A stretch of 64,000 nucleotides of DNA from NCBI GenBank assembly GCA_963556495.2, contig OY747705.1, positions 3,056,501 to 3,120,500 of the forward strand, in the 5' to 3' direction. Below the pieces are notes generated by a model, which was given only the letters and a program-made list of their open reading frames with translations, was not told the DNA's origin and did not search any database. Position 1 is the first letter of the stretch; the number at the start of each line of letters is the position of its first letter. Shown here one piece after another: positions 14,201-24,825 of this stretch. The position numbers and the translations under genes were made by a program. The stretch is from Valencia hispanica (taxonomy: Eukaryota; Chordata; Actinopteri; Cyprinodontiformes; Valenciidae).

Positions 14201-14456
14201 TGTGTGTGTGTCAGAGCTGCTGCTTTAGAACCCCCACCTCTCTTGTTGTAACCTCCTCCTTCTCAGACACTTTGACCATCAGCCGGTCGTTCTCCAGCTC
14301 CAGAGATCGGACACGGTCAATATAAACAGCCAGTCGGTCGTTCAGATGCTGGAGATCTTGTTTCTCCTGTAAGCGGGATATCCTGGTGGGGGACAGAGGC
14401 GTAGAGGCCGCTGGCCGACCAGTTTCTCGGCTCGGAGTAACGCGAACGGCCGCCAT
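2298..14456 (-). CDS. lmnb2: lamin B2, N-terminal four coding exons (gene continues past the left edge)
   Basis: B-type lamin, a nuclear intermediate filament protein that polymerises under the inner nuclear membrane. Coding exons on the minus strand are 14456-14238, 12273-12137, 11234-11078 and 2423-2298; lengths 219, 137, 157 and 126 nt keep one frame and give residues 1-213. Exon 1 has a short head with the mitotic-kinase motif LSPTR (about 21-25) and coil 1A with the lamin signature [16 protein letters not shown]. Exon 2 continues coil 1 ([16 protein letters not shown]), exon 3 is heptad-rich, and exon 4 has [20 protein letters not shown], closest to lamin B2 as I know the family. All junctions are GT/AG. 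The start is the ATG at 14456; upstream in-frame codons lack ATG. The rest of the rod, NLS, Ig-fold tail and CaaX box lie left of the window. Identity as lmnb2 rather than lmnb1 or lamin LIII is inferred from exon 4 wording. Confidence 0.9.
2496..3042. mobile_element. MITE-like DNA transposon with 20-bp terminal inverted repeats
   Basis: The left terminus at 2496-2515 and the reverse complement of 3023-3042 match at 19 of 20 bases (ATGCCCCTTTwCCACTAGGG). About 547 bp, no coding capacity. No convincing target duplication was found. It contains at about 2555-2735 a second repeat also present at 27703-27890, so it is composite. It lies 73 bp from the 5-prime edge of lmnb2 exon 4, inside intron 3. 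Confidence 0.65.
3085..5040 (-). mobile_element. L2-clade LINE, 5-prime truncated, decayed
   Basis: Minus-strand non-LTR retrotransposon in lmnb2 intron 3. Reverse transcriptase text includes [15 protein letters not shown] and [18 protein letters not shown] (frame 4549-4142). After a stop and frame change come NYADDTQLY (around 4085-4115, the RT catalytic box) and the C-terminal [17 protein letters not shown] block (3877-3638). The 3-prime end near 3085-3150 has the fish LINE tail wording (ttatttgtatagcac). Several stops break the frame, so it is dead. It differs in sequence from the L2 subfamily in the right half of the window. Confidence 0.8.
5200..6049. repeat. Three L2 3-prime tails in alternating orientation
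   Basis: 5200-5410 is a degraded plus-strand copy of the L2 3-prime UTR (ggcagatggccgctc, tttaaaggggag words). 5413-5905 is a minus-strand copy starting with the AATTC-repeat tail and ttatatagcgccaattcac. 5905-6049 is again plus-strand, ending in ggcgttatataaatt. The same tail occurs at 11427-11920, 19821-20124, 40500-41011, 46124-46537 and 57869-58350. These are 5-prime truncated LINE insertions without coding sequence. Confidence 0.7.
6058..7959. mobile_element. Outer non-autonomous hAT-like element
   Basis: Bounded by an exact 8-bp direct repeat ATTATGAG (6050-6057 and 7960-7967), the duplication length made by hAT transposases. Termini are weakly inverted (TGGGGTGTCA at left; TTGTGCTGTCA as the reverse complement at right) and resemble the termini of 56321-57094. 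The interior is AT-rich near both ends (ttaattgcgat, gattaattaatta). No transposase frame. It is interrupted by a second hAT element at 6454-7475. It sits in lmnb2 intron 3, immediately after an L2 tail. Confidence 0.6.
6454..7475. mobile_element. Inner non-autonomous hAT element
   Basis: The left end TAGGGCTGGACGATA matches the reverse complement of the right end over 15 bases. It is flanked by an exact 8-bp target duplication TTGGAAAC (6446-6453 and 7476-7483). The 1022-bp body has no transposase; the 77- and 85-codon frames inside look accidental. It is inserted in the older element 6058-7959. Confidence 0.85.
7968..9270. other. lmnb2 intron 3 sequence, no gene seen
   Basis: AT-rich intronic DNA. 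About 8590-8850 looks repeat-derived (gcttatattcaggtg and gcttatatttaggtg words in tandem-like arrangement), but I could not assign it. Nothing coding is supported. Confidence 0.4.
9272..9750 (+). mobile_element. L2-like LINE 3-prime fragment
   Basis: The plus strand encodes a broken C-terminal LINE segment: bases around 9325-9345 read as the gene-end NAAAR block, followed by frame-shifted equivalents of the LTYRALH and VPSRSLRS blocks (about 9440-9530). The 3-prime end tgtaaagcaccttgtgatt with a short tail matches the 49188-49863 subfamily. Old and heavily mutated. Confidence 0.55.
9961..10733. mobile_element. GC-rich non-autonomous hAT element
   Basis: 773 bp flanked by an exact 8-bp duplication GTGCAAGG (9953-9960 and 10734-10741). 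Left terminus TAGGCCTGGGGCGGT and reverse-complemented right terminus TAGGGCTGTGCCGGT match at 12 of 15 bases. GC and CpG content exceed the flanks. A 223-codon minus frame inside (10671-10000) has no transposase motif and is treated as chance. It lies 345 bp from lmnb2 exon 3. Confidence 0.85.
10870..11047. mobile_element. Fold-back MITE remnant next to lmnb2 exon 3
   Basis: The inverted words gcatgttttagatgtttccctgc and gcaggtaaacacatctaaaacatgc face each other around a ~100-bp centre. The complete relative at 35765-35960 shares these arms. The outer TIR at the left is degraded (ggttttcaaccctgc). The element ends about 30 bp from the exon 3 donor at 11076-11077. Confidence 0.6.
11427..11920 (+). 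mobile_element. L2 3-prime tail insertion in lmnb2 intron 2
   Basis: Plus-strand copy of the L2 3-prime UTR, from the gcttggctgcaatgccctg word through tttcttcctgttaaagggg to gcactatataaatt and a GAATT tail. Non-coding, 5-prime truncated, closely similar to 40500-41011. Confidence 0.75.
12274..14237 (-). other. lmnb2 intron 1 (splits the usual first lamin exon)
   Basis: A 1964-bp phase-0 intron with donor at 14237-14236 and acceptor at 12275-12274. It contains a (GT)n microsatellite at about 14190-14211, roughly 25 bp inside the donor. No confident mobile element or gene seen; 13200-13260 hints at a decayed repeat. Confidence 0.7.
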
Positions 14457-14760
14457 AGCGATCAATCAATCAATCCCGAGTTTGCTTCACTGCGAACTGT
14501 AAAACAACAGATGAGCAGGCGCTGTGTGGTGCTAAGGTTTGGAATCACAGCAGCGTTTCTTCCTAATCAACCAAAGGAGAGCAATCAATGAGCGGCGGCG
14601 GCGTGAGACGGGAAATCCTTGCTCCACACGGTAATGTGATTCCAAGATGGCCGACACCGCGCCAAAAGCAGAGGGCGATTCCGGTTTTACAAGGCATGAC
14701 GGGAGAAAAGATGAGGCGCTAAAATAAAGAAAAACATATTTTGTTTTTTTCTTATTGAGT
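14457..14760 (-). promoter_or_regulatory. lmnb2: lmnb2 5-prime UTR and proximal promoter region
   Basis: GC-rich, CpG-containing DNA directly upstream of the lamin start codon, unlike the AT-rich flanks. It contains a CCAAGATGGCCGAC stretch at about 14642-14655 that fits a YY1-type site. At 14689-14706 the minus strand reads close to the ZNF143/Staf core (TCCCgtCATGCCTTGT, consensus TCCCAGCATGCCTTG). No TATA box is evident, as expected for a housekeeping gene. The transcription start was not located. Confidence 0.5.
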
Positions 14761-15139
14761 AAGTGTGCGGGGATGCGCGCTGCAGGTGGAATCGTTGTCT
14801 GTTTATGTTCTGGTATTTGGGTTTCCTCATCAGAAACTAAAGATGGAAAACATATTGATTGGTATTTCGTTTTTGTCTTGAAATGTGAAATTCAAATTTG
14901 AGTCGTTTATTGCTTTGTTCGCCCAAAAACGAACGAGGAAAATTATAAATTTGGTCTCAATTTGTTACATATATATATAATTAATTAAAGTCACAAAGAT
15001 TTCTACGTAATGTCCAACAAATACAAAAATTATATTTATTTTGTATTTCTAAACCAACTAATTCTACGACCAATATGTAGAGTGGCTGTAGGAGGCGCTG
15101 TTTCTCCAGCTAATCATTAATCAGACAGGCTATCACAGG

Positions 15140-18100
15140 TTGTTTAATTTTTATTCAACATTTTATTCAACATGTATTGTACAAATCCTTGAAGCTTGTA
15201 TATTTTAAAGGCACGTGGAACAACAGACAGTTAATAGCCTACATGAGGGAGCTTATAACTAGCCTATAACAAAAGGGTGACAAATAAAGAAAAACAATTC
15301 TGTAGTAATTAAATATTAAAGGGGAAAAAGGAGTGAGATAGCAAGGTAATAGGGCTTAGTTTTCTCCAAATATTCTAAGATCTTCATAAGCATAAGGAGC
15401 TGTACATGTTTGTTTTTTATCAGTCTTAAAGTGTTGAGGTGGTTGTCCATCAAGTACCGAAAAGATGGGTTTTCTACCTCCCCATTAACGTGTGTGGATA
15501 AAGAATTTAGCGAGGATCAACAGGTTGTTAAGAATGAAGTCACTCCTTTTGTCCTTAAGGGTGGTCCCAAATATTATATTCTTCCTTGTTAGAGGGTGGG
15601 GTAGAGAAAGTTTTTCTGAGATCCAGTCTTGAAAATCCTTCCAAAACGATCCAGAGTGCATACAGTAAAACAATAAATGGTCCGTTGTTTCATTATCATC
15701 GTCACAAAATGTACAGCTGTTATTGTTCAGGTTGAATCTTTGTCTTAATAGGTCTCTGGATGGAAAAATATTACTAAGTATTTTGGCTGTGAACTTCTTT
15801 AGCTTTGGGGCTCAAAGGATAGGTGAGGTAAGCTTGTTCTCCACTTTTTAACCTCTGAATAAGAAAACAGTTGAATAATGGAATTTCTATTTGACTGGAT
15901 AAGGAAAATTTCATTAGTTAGATGCAGACGCATCAGTTTATTAGAGATGCATTTATCCAGGAAGTCTGTTCCATATATTCGAAGTGCAGGTAGTTGAAGT
16001 TCAGAAATTCGTATGTTTATATTTGGAACGAGAAGTTTGACTGAAGGACGGATAGATTGTTAGATTGAGTGCATGTGCAATTCACCTTGAACTTTATGCA
16101 AAAGCTTTCGTAAGACAGCCATCCTCCTTGATCATTTAATAAGTGTCTCATGGACCAAACATCTTTTTCCATCCAATGTTCCAAATACAAAGACTTATTT
16201 TTGTACAGTACATATCTGTTATTCCAAATAGGAGTTTGGTGAGGAGTGAAATTATGCGTGTACATACCTTTCCAGCATAACAGTACCTGTTGGTGAAACG
16301 AGGATAATTTAATAGGGAGTCTGTTAATACTAAAGTCACATCTAAGGACAAATTCTAAGTTTCGCATCTTCCTAGATAATCCGTTAGGAAGGCAGTATCA
16401 AGGGCTAATTTTATTCAACATAAAGGAGTTCAACCAATTTATTTTTAAAACTGGATTTAGGCACTCAAAGTCAATAGCTTGCAGACCCCCATCCTTAAAG
16501 TCCTTTACCATTTCTGATTTTTTAATGTAGTGGACTCGATTTTTCCTGATGAAGTTAAAGTTGATCTGATTTATAGCTTTAATATAATGGTTTGGTATGG
16601 CCATTGAATATGCAGGATAAATGCACCGAGCTAGTGATTCCAGATTGGTTAGATAGGTTCTACCAAAAAATGTCAGGTCTCTTTGAAACTATTTATTTAA
16701 TTGAGATTTGCAGTTCTGAATTTTGTTTCCCATGTTTATAGATTCTTTGAGTTTAACATCTTTAGTTATATGGATTCCAAGATACTTCACTAATGTTTTT
16801 ATGGGAATAATGTAAGCTTCTGTGAAATTAGTGTCATGTATTGCCATCAATTCACATTTCTGGAGATTTAATGTTAATCCTGATGCTTTGGAAAATGTAT
16901 TAATTCATTTAGGAACACTGGGAATTTGATCCAAGTTTTTTAGAAAAAGGGTGGTGTCGTCAGCTAGTTGGCTGATTATAATTTAACCATCAAATACTTT
17001 TAATTTGGGTATATCTGAGTGTTTTATAAGAATGGCCATGATTTCAGCTGCTAATATGAAGAGAAAGGGGGAGATATAGCATCCTTGTTTTACACCTCTG
17101 TTAATTATAAAGCGCGGAGAAGTGCCATGTGTAAGTGCTACTGAGCTTGTTGTACCATTGTAGAAACATTTTATTATTTTACAGAAGTTTGGACCGAAAC
17201 CAAACATATGTAAAACTTTGAAAAGAAACTGATTTTCTAACATATCAAAGGCCATATAGAAGTCCACGAAAAGAATAAAACCTCTATCCTCAATCACGTC
17301 ACTATATTCTAGTAGATCTTGCACCAATCTGATGTTATTGTCCATGGATCTTTTGTTCATAAAACCAGTTTGTGTCTCACTTATTACATCATTAAGACCC
17401 TTCTTTAGTCTATTAGTGTATACTTAAGTCAATAGTTTGTAGTCGAAGTTCAAAGGAGAAATCGGGCGGTAGTTATCTAGAATCTTGTTATCTCTTCCTG
17501 GTTTTGGTATAAGAGTGATAATACCCTGTTTCATACTTTCTGGGAGTTAGTAGTTACACATTGTTTCTTTAAAGACCTGAAATAGGAAATCTTGAAGATA
17601 TTCCCAGAAATGTCTATAAAAGTTGGCAGTTAAGCCATCTGGGCCTGGAGATTTATCAAGTTTAAAGCAGCCCATACCACTGTCTAGTTATTCTAAAAGT
17701 ATGTCTTTATCACAGTCTTTCTTAAAATCTTTAGTGATTCGTGGGATAAAGTCTTTAATCTGACCCAATAGGTGGTCACAGTCTTGGGCTGAAAAGGATG
17801 AGTAATATAGGTTTTGATAAAACTGGCTGATTTCTTTTGCAATTGAATTTGGATCTGTGTATTCTATGCCATCAATGATAAGAGTTTTTATGTGATTTTT
17901 ATCCTGCCGCCTGTTCTCCAATCTGCAAAAATAAGCAGAACTTTTCTCTCCATCCTCAATCCATCTGGCCCTAAATCGAATGAAAGCACCACAAGTTTTT
18001 CGTTCACAAATGTTGTCTAGTTTAGATTGTAGGGCGGAAAGGTTATCTTTTTAGGCAAATGATAACATTTGTTTTGTGCAAATTGAAAATAGTTCTTTAA

Positions 18101-20300
18101 CTATCCTTTCTTCTTCCATGTAATTTAGTTTTTTAAGGTTTTGCTAAAAGATATAGAATCAACTCGTATTTTATATTTTAAGAATTCCCACTTTGTAGTG
18201 TAAGTTAATAATGTATTATCTTGTAAGGCTTTTCTAATCAGTTATTTTATTTCGCAGCAATATAGGTCATGTTTTAGAAGGTCAACATTAAATTTCCAGT
18301 AACCTCTGTGTCTAATATATTCAGGAGGTGGCATAACTGACAAATCAATGCTACAGTGATCAGTAAGAGGCGTTGGAGAAATATTACAGTCTGATGTTTT
18401 ACTGAGAATTTCATCTGTACCTAACCAAAAATCTATTCTTGATTTGCTCGATGCGTCTGACTTAAGCCAGGAAAACTGTGTCTCATTGCTGTGTTTTTCT
18501 CTCCACAGATAAAAAAGTCCAAGGTTGTTACAGAAATCAGATAAAATACGATTTGGGCAGGAGTTTGCTGCTCTATTGGGGTATCTGTCTAGGCCTTTAT
18601 CCATGACCATGTTCCAATCACCACCGAATAGGATGTGATCAGTAAAGTATCATTGTTTAAGCTCTTTGACATTTTCTTGTATGGCAGTGAGGAGGTCTTT
18701 ATTTTTTTACACATTACAGTATCCATAAATGTTTCCTAAAATAATTAATGAGTCATCAATAGCACAATAAGAATTCAATGGCCATCATTACTGTGTTTTG
18801 TTGATACTATCTTCCCAGTAAAGTTATCTAACAAGATTGCCACACCTGCTGATTTGGATGTACCATGCGAATAAATTATCCTGTCTTCCCATTGGTTGGA
18901 CCAACATTTTTCAACACATTCATTTGAATGAGTTTCTTGCAGAAAAATACAATGTGGGTTTTTGTTTGTGCAATATAGAAACATTGCTTTTCTTTTGATG
19001 TTGTCCTGTAGGGCCTTTACATTCAGTGACAGAAACCTAAGATTGGTTTTAAAAAACATAAAAAAGGAAAAAAGGCAGGTAAACTTTAAACACAAGAACT
19101 TTAACAGTTATAGGTCTGTTAAACTGGAGTAAACTTAAGGCAAGCCCCTTAAAATTTGAATTTTGAAATTTCCCTTTAATATACAGTAGTAACATGGAGA
19201 TAACCCATTGACTGTATAAATAAGGGAGATAAACCAACAACAAAGTTTTTTGTTTTAATTTACTGACTATTCTAATAATCTCTACTCAAGTGAAACATCA
19301 AGAATGTGCTACAACTGTTGCTACTTGAAGTTGTGAACGGGTATTTTAAGGTAAACACTTTTGATTAGAATTCTAACACAAGAGGAATGATGCATGGATA
19401 TGAATATCAATGTTTCAGAAGGGAGATTAACTTTTCATCACACGACCATCAATCACTGCGATGTGGCCTCTATAAAAGGCCACCTTTCTCTAAGATCTGG
19501 CATGTTTAATTTGTGGCCACAGTTCTTCTCTTGCTTGCCGGTCTTCTTTGATGAAGTCTTGAACAAAGCAAAGGCCTTGATCTTTGCAGACCGCCGTCGT
19601 CACCTTCCAGACCATGACTCGATGGCGTCTCCTGGTGAATTGCAAGATGACCTGGCGGCTTTTTCCGTATTTCATTTCTTCCCACGTGGTGGATTGTGTC
19701 AACAACATCTTCTATATGATCTGCGCATTGCGGTAGGATCTTTGAAAGAAGTGTTTCAACTTCCTCTCTGAGATTTTCTCCTTCTTGTTCTTTGAGGCCC
19801 GACAGCCTTAGGTTCCATCTATTTCAATTCAATTTCAATTCAGTTTATTTATATAGCGCCAATTCACAACAGATGTCATCTCAAGGCACTTAACAAGAAG
19901 TAATTTCAATACATTTATACAAACATTCCAATCAGTTAAAAAGTTTCCTATTTAAGGAATCCCAGCAGATTGCGTCAGTCATTGGCGTGAGGTTGGGCCC
20001 CGTTGATGCAGACTTTCCAACCACAGCAATCCTTCAGCAATCCCTCATACTGAGCAAGAATGTAGCGACGGTGGAGAGGAAAAACTCCCCTTTAACAGGA
20101 AGAAACCTCCAACAGAACCAGGCTCTGCGTTTATATCTTTCAGCCTCCAGAAGCTTTCCTCTCAGGTCACAGTTTTCTTTTTTCATAGCAATAAATTCCT
20201 CCTCCAAGTTATCCATTTTAGATTTCTTGGGTGGATACTTTATACTTTTATTTGTGGAAAAACATTTGCTACTCTTACTCAAGTACAATTTTTGGGGGTT
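15140..20300 (-). mobile_element. L1/Tx1-like LINE, near full length, decayed
   Basis: Two-ORF non-LTR retrotransposon on the minus strand. ORF1 pieces: coiled-coil start MDNLEEEFIAMKKEN (20220-20130) and a nucleic-acid-binding part RRHRVMVWKVTTAVCKDQG (19640-19580). ORF2 pieces: apurinic-endonuclease text LRFLSLNVKALQDN (about 19040-19000), IFLQETHSNE (about 18945), FSWLKSDASSKSRIDFWLG (about 18480-18420); reverse transcriptase ILFVDFYMAFDMLEN (about 17275) and NRGVKQGCYISPFLF (about 17090-17050); a C-terminal part to about 16017. Many frameshifts and stops make it inactive. The 3-prime limit near 15140 and 5-prime limit near 20300 are approximate. An L2 tail (19821-20124) interrupts ORF1. 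Family knowledge places such elements among fish L1/Tx1 lineages. Confidence 0.8.
19821..20124 (-). mobile_element. L2 3-prime tail inserted in L1-like ORF1
   Basis: Minus-strand L2 tail, beginning at its AATTC-rich end and tatatagcgccaattcac and ending near aggaagaaacctccaac. It separates the coiled-coil and C-terminal parts of the L1-like ORF1, so it is the younger insertion. Confidence 0.75.
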
Positions 20301-20489
20301 ATCTACCCACCTCTGATTGAAGTCCCAACAGAATTTGAATAAGTATGTGAAAAAATTAAGTTGAAAAAATTAAAAGGTTTGCTGTGAGGCTGATGAGCAT
20401 ACAGAACACCAGTCTTTCTGAAGACAGAGCAGTTGCTGTGACTCCAATATATTCTAATCTCCCAAAAAGTATGTATCCCATATGTATGT

Positions 20490-21410
20490 CATTTATTACT
20501 TAAAATCAGAAGAATACCAAAGTGATCCATAAAGCAGAATTTATGTGGGCTGGCAGGAAGCCTAGTGACTTTAAAGCTCCCAGATGAATAGGGAGGATGT
20601 GGCCTTCCAAATCTAGAAAACTGACCAAATTGATAGGCCAGAATTTTCTCCCCTGGGTTAGTGAAAAATCCCAATGTCCTTGGTTAGAGATAGAGTCAGT
20701 GCAGTGTTAACCTCCAGGGAAACGCCCAACTGAATTATCACCTATTGTTTAGGACAATGTTAATAAAAAAGGTGTTATGGGCATGGAGAGGAAACAGAGG
20801 ACAATATTTGAAAGTAGTTCACTCAATATTCTTGTAACATATGATGAACCACAGTTTTCATCACAACGTGCAGAATATATCCTCCTTTTGATAAATGGAA
20901 TCTTTGATTAATATTTGATTCCCTGAATCTCAATATCACCTGTAAAATTTGTCAAAGGATTTTGACAAACACCTGCAGATTACACATGATGTTCTGAAGA
21001 AAGCTGGTTCTCTAGATAGCAAAGAAAAAATCTCAACTGCTGGAAAAGGTTTTTATGAACCTCAGAGAACACAGAAACTTAATGTCAAGATTTTATTCTG
21101 AGATATTTAAGCTTGGATAAGCTTGCAAGGGGAAGAAAATTCTGTTGTACTTTACTTACAGTTTGGGATAAAACGTTACTGTTACCCTCCAGAATCCCAA
21201 CATGTAATAGATTTAAAGACCTACAATGTACTATACTGCATAATGTTTCTATCACAATATATTAGAGTAAGTATAAAAAAGGAATATCCCCAAACTGTCC
21301 TAAATGTAAGATACAAACTGGAACAAGGCTCATTGTGTGTGAGAATGTAGCATGATTCAAATGTTCTGGAATGTGTGTGAACATCAGTAAAGCTAAAAAT
21401 AAACAAGTGG
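20490..21410 (+). mobile_element. Old L1-like LINE remnant
   Basis: Plus-strand fragments read like the C-terminal half of a fish L1 ORF2: AEFMWAGRKPSDFKAP near 20535-20590, WVSEKSQCPWLEIES near 20655-20700, and a broken Cys-rich segment near 21290-21370. Frames change repeatedly. It faces the L1-like element at 15140-20300. Confidence 0.45.
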
Positions 21411-21429
21411 CAGTAGATCTAGTTGGTGC

Positions 21430-21560
21430 CGTGCGTTCCATTCACCTGGGAAGTCGGAGCTGGGTTTGATGTCACACCTGAGTAACTGGAACGCTTTTTA
21501 CTTAGATGTGACGTCAAATCCAGCTCAGAGAGGGTGTTCGCCCAGAGCACCAAATAGGCT
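21430..21560. repeat. Short fold-back sequence
   Basis: gagctgggtttgatgtcac is matched by the reverse complement of gtgacgtcaaatccagctc with two mismatches, giving a stem of about 19 bp around a ~40-bp loop. Probably a small MITE; no target duplication identified. Confidence 0.45.
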
Positions 21561-21737
21561 GAGACAGCTCCTGGTCCCAGCATAACAATGAAAACTTAAG
21601 TATAGTTATAAATATTTGCTATATATTGCTGAACATGCCCCCCACCGTTGTTTACTCATCGTTGAATGTTATTAGCTCAATATAACCTAAACAGAAATAA
21701 GTGATACTTTTTAGAGAATTGTTGTTCCTGTCATGTT

Positions 21738-22312
21738 TTGTGGAGAGGACCCAGGCGCAGAGAGGCGTTTAAAGTGCAGAGCACTCATATTTAATGGAGA
21801 ATAAACAATACAAAATCCAAACCTCAGAAACGGACAGGAACAGGACGTGCAGCAAGGAGGGAAGACGTGGAAATGACGAGGACCTGACAAAGGGCTGGGT
21901 AAGACACAGGGGCTTAAATGGAATAAAACAACAATGGGAAGGCAATCAGAGAGACCAGAAACAGCTGAGAACAGGGAAGGACAAAGATGGAGAACAGCTG
22001 ACGATTAGACAAACACGGGAAGACAAGGAGTGACGCAAAGGAGGAATACAAAACATAAGGACTAGACAGAGATGAGTACTAAAGATAAATAGGGACTAAC
22101 TACGAACCTAAGTAAATAAAAGACACGAAACCTAACATAAGAGCACCCGAGGGTAAAAGAGGGCGAGAAAACGTGGTGGAAGGAAAAACTCAAATAACAC
22201 TTAACAAAACACCAAGAAATAAGCTAGAATGTTAATGTAAACTAAATAAGGAAATGAAAAAACTAAAACTCAAAACCCAAACACCTAAGGAACCTAACAG
22301 TTCCTTGGTATC
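21738..22312. repeat. Probable interspersed repeat, purine-rich, unclassified
   Basis: Strongly A/G-rich plus strand that begins with cctgtcatgttttgtggagaggaccc and ends at aacctaacag; the start wording is familiar from fish interspersed repeats, but the class is not clear. A 79-codon frame (21794-22033) is low complexity and not supported as a gene. Confidence 0.35.
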
Positions 22313-22900
22313 TCTGTATACTTACAGCCTCTGTCTTGCTACATCTGCTTTTAATTGTTTTTAAAGGGACAAAAAGCAAGACTCTTTTATACACGTTTAC
22401 AGTCAAACTATTCATGAGTTCTTGTGACTACAGAGAAAATGCATATATCTTGTGTAAGCCTTCCTACAAGTCATGTGGAAAACCCTGATAAGTGATTGAT
22501 CCCAGCACACAATGAAGAGAGTATATTCATAAACATAATATAACATTCTCTGTCAGCTCTTATCATTTTTTAAAAAAGTATATTGAATGACATAGAGATG
22601 GAAGTGACTGTGCCGTGCATTGTGTTTGCACCTGTTTTCTTCCTCCAACTGGTAGGCTGGTGATCTCCTGACACTTCGTTAAGTAAATGGTAAACTATTT
22701 TGACTGAGATTTGGGTTACTCCTTCTAGAAACAGGATCAGTTTTGCTGATTTCTATTCTGTACAAAGATGTATGTAATGTAATATTCCCATACCCATGAT
22801 ATTAGAAAATCTTGCAAAGATGATAATTTTGGTAAGTATTGTGATGACTGTATCAGGAGTAATATCTGCCTATTTTCTTCTTAGATCTCTTTCTCATCTA
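22313..22900. other. Intergenic, nothing recognised
   Basis: AT-rich sequence without a supported frame, RNA gene or repeat boundary. Confidence 0.4.
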
Positions 22901-22984
22901 TACTTTGATCACTCTGTGACCTTTAGCATTTTGGGTAACATAATTTGTGTCCAGTGTGCGCATCTGCTGCCCCAAGACTTTATC

Positions 22985-23620
22985 CAACTGGTTAAATAAT
23001 AGATGCTGATGGCTGTGGGCAGGAAGGATCTCCTGTAGCGGTCTGTGTTACAGCACTTCTGTAGAAGCCTCCGACTGAAGACACTCTGTTGTATGACTGT
23101 CTCATGAAGAGGATGCTCAGGGTTCTCCATAATGTTCTAGATTTTCTGAAGAATCCTTCTTTGCATTATCATCTCCAGATGTTCCACAGACGTCCCCAGA
23201 AGAGAACCAGCCTTCTTGATCAGGTTGTTGCGCCTTTTTAAGACCCTGGCTCTGATGCTGCTACCCCAACAGATGATGGCTGAAGAGATTACACTCTCCA
23301 CAACAGACTTGTAGAAGATCTGCAGCATCTTGCTGCAAACCTTGAAGGACCTAAGCTTCCTCAAGAAGTCCAGTCTGCTCTGTCCCTTCTTGTAGATGGT
23401 TTCACTGTTCAGTCTCCAGTCTAGTCTGTTGTCCAGGTGAACTCCGAGGTATTTATATTCCTCAAAAAATCCCCTTCTTCTCCTATGATGGAAATGATGT
23501 TTAATTTAACCCTGTTTCTTCTGAAATCTACAATTATCTCTTTTGTTTTGTTCACATTCAAGGTAAGACAACTGTTCCCACACCATGTCACAAAGCGCTC
23601 CAACAGCTCTTTGTTTTAAA
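22985..23620 (-). mobile_element. Rex1 LINE 3-prime fragment
   Basis: The minus strand encodes the Rex1/Babar C-terminal region: MRKLRSFKVCSKMLQIFYKS and SSAIICWGSSIRARVLKR (23364-23137), preceded by WTTD-type text and NVNKTKEIIVDFRRNR (23603-23421), then RSFLPTAISIY near the 3-prime end. The same blocks occur at 55286-54903. Frames are broken and the 5-prime two thirds is missing. Confidence 0.75.
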
Positions 23621-23639
23621 TTTTCAATAATATAACAAA

Positions 23640-24150
23640 AGATTTCTACTTCTTGCTATGTCATTGTTCTAAAATAACCAATTTTAATTAGTATTAAGAT
23701 CCCTTGAAGAAAAAAATATCTAATGGATACATCTTATACATTGTCCAGTTTCCTATTAGAAACAGACTTATTGTTCAAATAAAAATTATTTTCCATCTAA
23801 ATCTTCCAGGGGTATGGATAACTTTGGGCTTATTTTACCACTTTTTAAATATACATAGGCCTATACTATTAAGATTCCTCTGACTGCAGATATACTTCAT
23901 TATGTGAAAACAGCATACATTTAGTACAGCAATGCTCTAAATGTTATAGATCACACTAAGTTACAGTAGGCCTAAATGCCATGGTTCTCTTGGTTCCCTA
24001 GCCCAACAGTATTTTATTGTTTTTATTTATAGTTTGCACACAGCACACATTCTAATAGTCGTTGGTATGATGATTTATTTGCTGTTTTTAAGTCTCGCTG
24101 AAATCTCACAGTACTTCCAAACCACCAGGGGCGCTACCATCCATATCTTT
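23640..24150. other. Intergenic upstream of rpl36
   Basis: AT-rich; nothing supported before the GC-rich rpl36 promoter begins near 24120. Confidence 0.4.
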
Positions 24151-24215
24151 CCCGCTTATACCCCGCCTTTTCCCGTCAACAGTCCTTCCGGCTTGACCGC
24201 CATCGTAGAAAGCAG
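24120..24215 (+). promoter_or_regulatory. rpl36: rpl36 promoter and non-coding exon 1
   Basis: A pyrimidine-rich start region typical of ribosomal-protein genes. Candidate 5-prime TOP starts are ccttttccc (24166-24174) or cttccgg at about 24184. The following gccgccatcg word fits a YY1 site just inside the transcript. The exon ends at 24215 before a consensus donor GTAAGT. Exact initiation cannot be fixed from sequence. Confidence 0.65.
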
Positions 24216-24825
24216 GTAAGTTACTATAATGCTTGAGTACTGGCCAGAATCTTCTTCACATCTTTGCCATCCTTCCCTTTTTTGTTTAGCCGTTTTGTTC
24301 AAACACAGCAATGAATGTTCTTCTATTTTCCTGAGTCATTTTTGCACCGTAACATTTGATAAAATGTAAGATTTTTCGCCAAGCAGCATACTGCTTAGCG
24401 CTGGGCTAACCCAGCGTTAGGGTCTGCCAATAACAGATGGAGCTCAGAATAATTGTAGGGGCGGACTAAACCTAACTGGACATGTGTCGGGAACTCGTGA
24501 CTTTTGTTTGTCTGGAAGCTAGTGTTATTAAATATTTAGCCTACATTACTGACAGTAGCATGTAGAGACGGCCTAAGATAAAGACAGCCCGTCTAACGTG
24601 TTTCTACTGCTAGCTGTAGTCCATCACTTACACTGAGGGAAATGAAGTTTGTCACTATATGATCCCCAAAGCCACAATCCCATGGTTTAAGCCTTAACGG
24701 TACGAAACAATGATTCAGTTAGCTTTATTTAGGAATCTCTAAATGATCTCGTTGAACTGCTGCAGAACAGGAGAACCTCAGCCTGTGTTTAGGCTGTGGC
24801 CGGGCTTCTGTTTAACCATGTTATA

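Noticed and set aside
19394..19771. 125-codon plus-strand frame
   Set aside because: It is the antisense shadow of L1-like ORF1 on the minus strand.
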